A model generated the notes under the pieces. That model saw nothing but the letters and a program-made list of their open reading frames with translations, had not been told where the DNA came from and searched no databases. The position numbers and the translations under genes are program-made. Source: Euonymus europaeus (taxonomy: Eukaryota > Streptophyta > Magnoliopsida > Celastrales > Celastraceae). From it: a stretch of DNA of 64,000 bases. The stretch covers positions 15,469,996-15,533,995 of the forward strand of contig OY756968.1 in NCBI GenBank assembly GCA_963580455.1. Reading direction: 5' to 3'. Positions 63,069-64,000 of this stretch are shown piece by piece. Positions within the stretch are counted from its first letter, which is position 1; each line of letters opens with the position of its first letter.

Positions 63069-64000
63069 ATCGAAATAATCTAGGAAGCTTATACTCATAA
63101 AATTTGACATATAAGAACAATAAAAATTGTATACGGAGCAACGTTCATGGTCCGAAGTTGCTCAACTCTCTCTATGAAGGAGCTTTTAACGGTTTTGTCC
63201 ATTTGTCATAGAAAGTTGGTGTTTTGGCATCGAAATAATCTATGAAGCTTAAACTCGTAAAATTTGACATATAAGAACAATAAAAATTGTACACAGAGCA
63301 ACTTTGATGTTCCGAAGTTGCTCAACTCTCTCTATGGAGGAGCTTTTAACGATTTTGTCCATTTGTCATAGAAATTTAGTGTTTTGAGATCCAAATAATC
63401 TTGGAAGCTTATACTCATAAAATTTGACATATAAGAACAATAAAAATTGTACACCGATCAACTTTAATGGTCCTTAGTTGCTCAACACTCTTATATGGAG
63501 GAGCTTTTATCGGTTTGTTCCATTTGTCATAGAAAGTTGGTGTTTTGGCATCAAATAATCTAGGAAGCTTATACTCATAAAATTTGACATATAAGAACAA
63601 TAAAAATTGTACACTGAGCAACATTGATGTTCCGAAGTTGCTCAACTTTCTCTATGGAGGTGCTTTTAACGGTTTTGTCCATTTGTCATAGAAAGTTGGT
63701 GTTTTGGCATCATAATAATCTAAGAAGCTTATACTCGTAAAATTTGACATAGAAGAACAATAAGAAGTGTACATAGAGCAATTTTTATGGTCCGAAGTTG
63801 CTCAACTCTCTTATATGGAGGAGCTTTTATCGGTTTTGTCCATTTGTCATAGAAAGTTGGTGTTATGGCATCGAAATAATGTAGGAAGCTTAAACTCGTA
63901 AAATTTGACATATAAGAACAATAAAAATTGTACAGCGAGCAACTTTGATGGTCCGAAGTTTCTCAACTCTCTCTATGGAGGAGCTTTTAACGGTTTCGTC
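63069..64000 (+). repeat. HOR E-like monomers, running off the window end
   Basis: After block D the series follows the block E order from about 35,215 (GTATACGGAGC with ATGAAGGAGC, then GAGATCCAAATAATC, CAACACTCTTATATGG). Near 63,700 it shifts to CATCATAATAATCTAAG, as at 32,970. The array is cut by the window edge in the middle of a monomer. Confidence 0.8.

Larger units (their letters stand above)
1..64000 (+). repeat. 160-bp satellite DNA array filling the window
   Basis: The entire window is a head-to-tail array of a 160-bp monomer, about 400 copies, all in the same orientation, entering and leaving the window mid-array. The phase is visible from base 1: the start motif CTAGGAAGCT and its variants recur at 1, 161, 321, 481, 641 and so on. 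Monomers differ by substitutions and 1-2 bp indels, giving 158-162 bp. There are no inversions, transposon insertions or unique spacers. The composition is AT-rich. Arrays of this monomer size and purity are known from plant and animal centromeres and heterochromatin; a plant centromeric or pericentromeric location is my inference. A subtelomeric or interstitial heterochromatin block is the alternative, and no telomere repeat is present to support it. Confidence 0.98.

Noticed and set aside
1..64000. CRISPR-like array (regular repeats)
   Set aside because: The repeats are contiguous 160-bp monomers with no unique spacers, and no cas genes are present.
1..64000. CENP-B box or telomere-type repeats
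   Set aside because: I looked for TTCG-N-TTGG-like boxes and for TTTAGGG/CCCTAAA runs on both strands and saw none in the monomer types.

Overview
The whole 64 kb window is one uninterrupted tandem satellite DNA array. It is built from about 400 head-to-tail copies of an AT-rich monomer of almost exactly 160 bp, all in the same orientation. I see no protein-coding gene, tRNA, rRNA, transposon, telomeric repeat, CRISPR array or bacterial signal. Nearly every monomer carries a HindIII site (AAGCTT) near its start, a conserved dyad (GAGCAACTT, spacer, AAGTTGCTC) at about positions 57-84, and A/T tracts in the first 50 bp. This points to a eukaryotic nuclear genome, most likely a flowering plant, in a centromeric or pericentromeric heterochromatin block. 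Two collinear 9-bp words and a similar monomer length faintly recall the Arabidopsis 178-bp centromere repeat, so a Brassicaceae origin is possible but not shown.

The interest lies in the higher-order repeat (HOR) structure. (A) 1-16,482: a well-ordered 12-monomer HOR of 1,923 bp (nine 160-bp and three 161-bp monomers), present in seven recognisable copies. It is interrupted by three extra 4-mers and one extra 3-mer that repeat parts of the same order. (B) 16,483-25,802: older, more diverged monomers that keep fragments of the A order, plus a 13-monomer repeat of 2,090 bp. (C) 25,803-29,266: a nearly identical 10-monomer repeat of 1,601 bp, 2.2 copies. (D1) 29,405-32,970: a 22-monomer block that recurs at 44,790-47,815 (D2) and 59,500-63,068 (D3). 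(E) 32,970-38,392: a 4-monomer duplication, then a 9-monomer HOR of 1,441 bp. (F) 38,393-41,831: small dimer and trimer duplications. (G) 41,832-44,640, 50,150-55,770 and 56,562-59,370: another 9-monomer HOR of 1,443 bp and its tail. The D and G blocks alternate, giving a superrepeat of roughly 14.7-15.2 kb.

No genes work together here. The window records repeated in-register unequal exchange, replication slippage and gene-conversion-like patching acting on one satellite family. Open reading frames of 60-96 codons on both strands are by-products of the repeat: 160 is not a multiple of 3, so the frame rotates from monomer to monomer and each ORF dies within two monomers. Block limits are read by eye from diagnostic variants and are good to about 10-40 bp unless stated otherwise.
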